From Candidatus Colimorpha enterica (GTDB taxonomy: Bacteria > Bacillota > Clostridia > Oscillospirales > CAG-272): DNA of 7,539 nucleotides. The position numbers and the translations under genes were made by a program. The notes under the pieces were generated by a model. The model saw only the letters and a list, made by a program, of their open reading frames with translations, was not told the origin of the DNA and ran no database searches. This document shows, piece after piece, positions 6,385 to 7,539 of this stretch (the first letter of the stretch is position 1; the number at the start of each line of letters is the position of its first letter). The stretch covers positions 4,107 to 11,645 of the forward strand of contig FR891190.1 in assembly GCA_000433515.1 (NCBI GenBank). The letters are read 5' to 3'.

Positions 6385-7110
6385 TCAGAGGGTCAGCATC
6401 AGCTTCACAAGCTCGTATGCGAACATGAAGTGAAGCTCTCTTGACGGATGGTTTATGTCGTTGCTCAGCATTGAGGTTATGTCAACGCCGGCTTCCTTCA
6501 TCAGCTTCCAGTTTGCGTGGCAGTCGCATACCGGGACATTCTTCTCCCGGCAGATGGCGCGCGCCGCATCGATATAGGCATCAAGCGTTTTCTGATTCTC
6601 CGGTCTGCAGATGTCGGAGGCTATCCGCTTTATCTGCGGGCTGACGATCCTCTCGTTGACCCTCTCGCCGATCATGTTCGGGGTCATGAAGATAAGCCCG
6701 GAGCCGTTCTCCCGCACTCTGTCGAATATGTCCGAAAGCGCGTCAGTGTACTCCCTGATCTTATCGGCTCCCTTTCCGCTGTCGTTCAGTCCGAAGCAGA
6801 CAACGGTCATATCGGGGTTTGCCGACAGAACGTCCTGTTCCAGTCTTTCCGCGCCCTGCGGAGCGGTATCGCCGCTTATTCCGGCATTTATCACCGAAAA
6901 CGGCACCTGCGGATAGAGGAGCTGAAATATCTTTTTCACGATCTCGTGGTATGCAGAGCCGCTTTCAAAGATCACCCCGGCATATCCGCTGCTCAGCGGG
7001 TAAAGCTCAAAGCACCCCTGCGTCACGCTGTCTCCGAGGAATGCAAGCTTTATCGGCGCGCCTCCGTAAAGGTCGCCGCTTTTTCTTTTAAGTCTTTCAA
7101 CAAAAGTCAT
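6385..7110 (-). CDS. SGNH/GDSL-family hydrolase (esterase), first copy
   Basis: This is a 241-aa lipase/acylhydrolase of the SGNH group. The blocks are FLGDSVTQG with S28, INAGISGDT with G77, FGLND with N109, and NDINHPS with D218 and H221. Length and block spacing are those of single-domain SGNH esterases, and the N-terminus (MTFVERLKRKSGDLYGG) is not a signal peptide, so it should act in the cytoplasm. The gene begins 42 nt after the beta-helix gene and ends 25 nt before the alpha/beta hydrolase, within the glycan operon. The ribosome binding site is weak: only AGG about 15 bases before the ATG. A ten-codon frame (7131-7099, ending ATGA at the start) lies just upstream but has its AAAGG touching the ATG, so I do not call it a gene. 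Confidence 0.88.
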   Translation of the reverse strand: MTFVERLKRKSGDLYGGAPIKLAFLGDSVTQGCFELYPLSSGYAGVIFESGSAYHEIVKKIFQLLYPQVPFSVINAGISGDTAPQGAERLEQDVLSANPDMTVVCFGLNDSGKGADKIREYTDALSDIFDRVRENGSGLIFMTPNMIGERVNERIVSPQIKRIASDICRPENQKTLDAYIDAARAICREKNVPVCDCHANWKLMKEAGVDITSMLSNDINHPSRELHFMFAYELVKLMLTL

Positions 7111-7152
7111 GGTTGTATTGTTCTGCCTGTAAAAAGCATCCTTTATTTGAAT

Positions 7153-7539
7153 TTACCGCTCAATGTCCGGATCGGCAAAGGTGCAGTTTTCGGACGACAG
7201 CACCGGAAACGGGAAATCCCCGTTTATGATATTGCCTCCGACATCGGCATTTTCGCAGGAATCGGTGCGGATGAGCCATTCGGTTCCGGCATTCTCTGCC
7301 CTTCTCCCGGAGCGGAATATCCGGTTTCCGGCAAAACGGAGGTTCTCGGTTGAATATGCATAAAGCACAGGGACATCGGAGGTCATGAAAACATTGTCCT
7401 CAATTTTTATGTTCCTGTGATAGCAGTGCTTTTTTATCGGCTTCTGTATCTCGGGACATATCGATATGACCGCGTTTCCGTACTGATAATCCGACAGCCG
7501 GCAGGCATCGGTAAAGGTGTTTTTCCGCACCGTCACCCC
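7153..7539 (-). CDS. Right-handed beta-helix protein, C-terminal part (partial)
   Basis: This frame is open to the right edge, so the start is missing; 129 residues are seen. They contain repeated short strands ending in an asparagine turn: VTVRKNTF, NIKIEDNVF, NLRFAGNRIF and NADVGGNII, the coil pattern of parallel beta-helix enzymes such as pectate lyase-like proteins and GH28 or GH110 glycosidases. The segments AVISICPEI and PVLYAYSTENL resemble what I recall of the C-terminal coils of GH110 alpha-1,3-galactosidases, but this is a weak match made by eye. The catalytic part is outside the window, so substrate and activity cannot be stated, nor whether it is secreted. It is the first gene seen of the operon with the esterases. 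Confidence 0.75.
   Translation of the reverse strand, partial: GVTVRKNTFTDACRLSDYQYGNAVISICPEIQKPIKKHCYHRNIKIEDNVFMTSDVPVLYAYSTENLRFAGNRIFRSGRRAENAGTEWLIRTDSCENADVGGNIINGDFPFPVLSSENCTFADPDIER

Noticed and set aside
7099..7131. Ten-codon leader frame ending in ATGA at the first SGNH gene
   Set aside because: Its AAAGG directly touches the ATG, so it would be poorly initiated, and the peptide has no recognisable character.
6517..7353. Long plus-strand open frame of 278 codons, and others at 3365-4099 and 5430-6086
   Set aside because: They lie antisense to genes with complete catalytic motifs, have no convincing ribosome binding sites, and are rich in R, H and S as expected for shadows of GC-rich genes.

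Overview
The window looks like a chromosomal piece of a gut- or rumen-type Clostridia bacterium (Oscillospiraceae/Ruminococcaceae-like). The pointers are the long clostridial form of PRPP synthetase, a C-terminal remnant of a TnpX-type large serine recombinase, AAGGAG-like ribosome binding sites and an extended -10 promoter. This assignment is inferred from gene families, not from a marker gene.

Layout. Positions 1 to about 1290 are AT-rich and decayed. They hold two strong tandem hairpins, a minus-strand C-terminal fragment of a serine recombinase, and a plus-strand pseudogene whose single reading frame is broken by two TAA codons. A bidirectional terminator at 1300-1331 closes this scar. 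From 1334 on the DNA is clearly more GC-rich and every intact gene is on the minus strand.

Read in the direction of transcription (right to left), the first block is a glycan-utilisation operon. It contains the C-terminus of a beta-helix protein (running off the right edge), an SGNH esterase, an alpha/beta hydrolase, a second SGNH esterase and an unusual RpiB/LacAB-family isomerase. Gaps are short (42, 25 and 27 nt) and one junction is a 4-nt ATGA overlap. The block ends at a hairpin at 4291-4337. None of the complete proteins shows a signal peptide, so they probably trim acyl groups and handle sugars inside the cell, after import of an oligosaccharide. The isomerase lacks several residues expected of ribose-5-phosphate isomerase B.

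The second block starts from a well-formed promoter at 4175-4203 with a palindrome just downstream. It encodes PRPP synthetase, a 59-aa protein of unknown function and a zeta-toxin-like P-loop kinase whose GTG start overlaps the small gene's TGA. A palindromic, REP/MITE-like intergenic element separates this block from a HAD-family phosphatase.

Points most worth a second look are the isomerase with substituted active-site positions, the small-protein/zeta-like kinase pair downstream of prs, the prs leader, and the recombinase/pseudogene scar. Nothing here amounts to a clearly new defence or mobile system.
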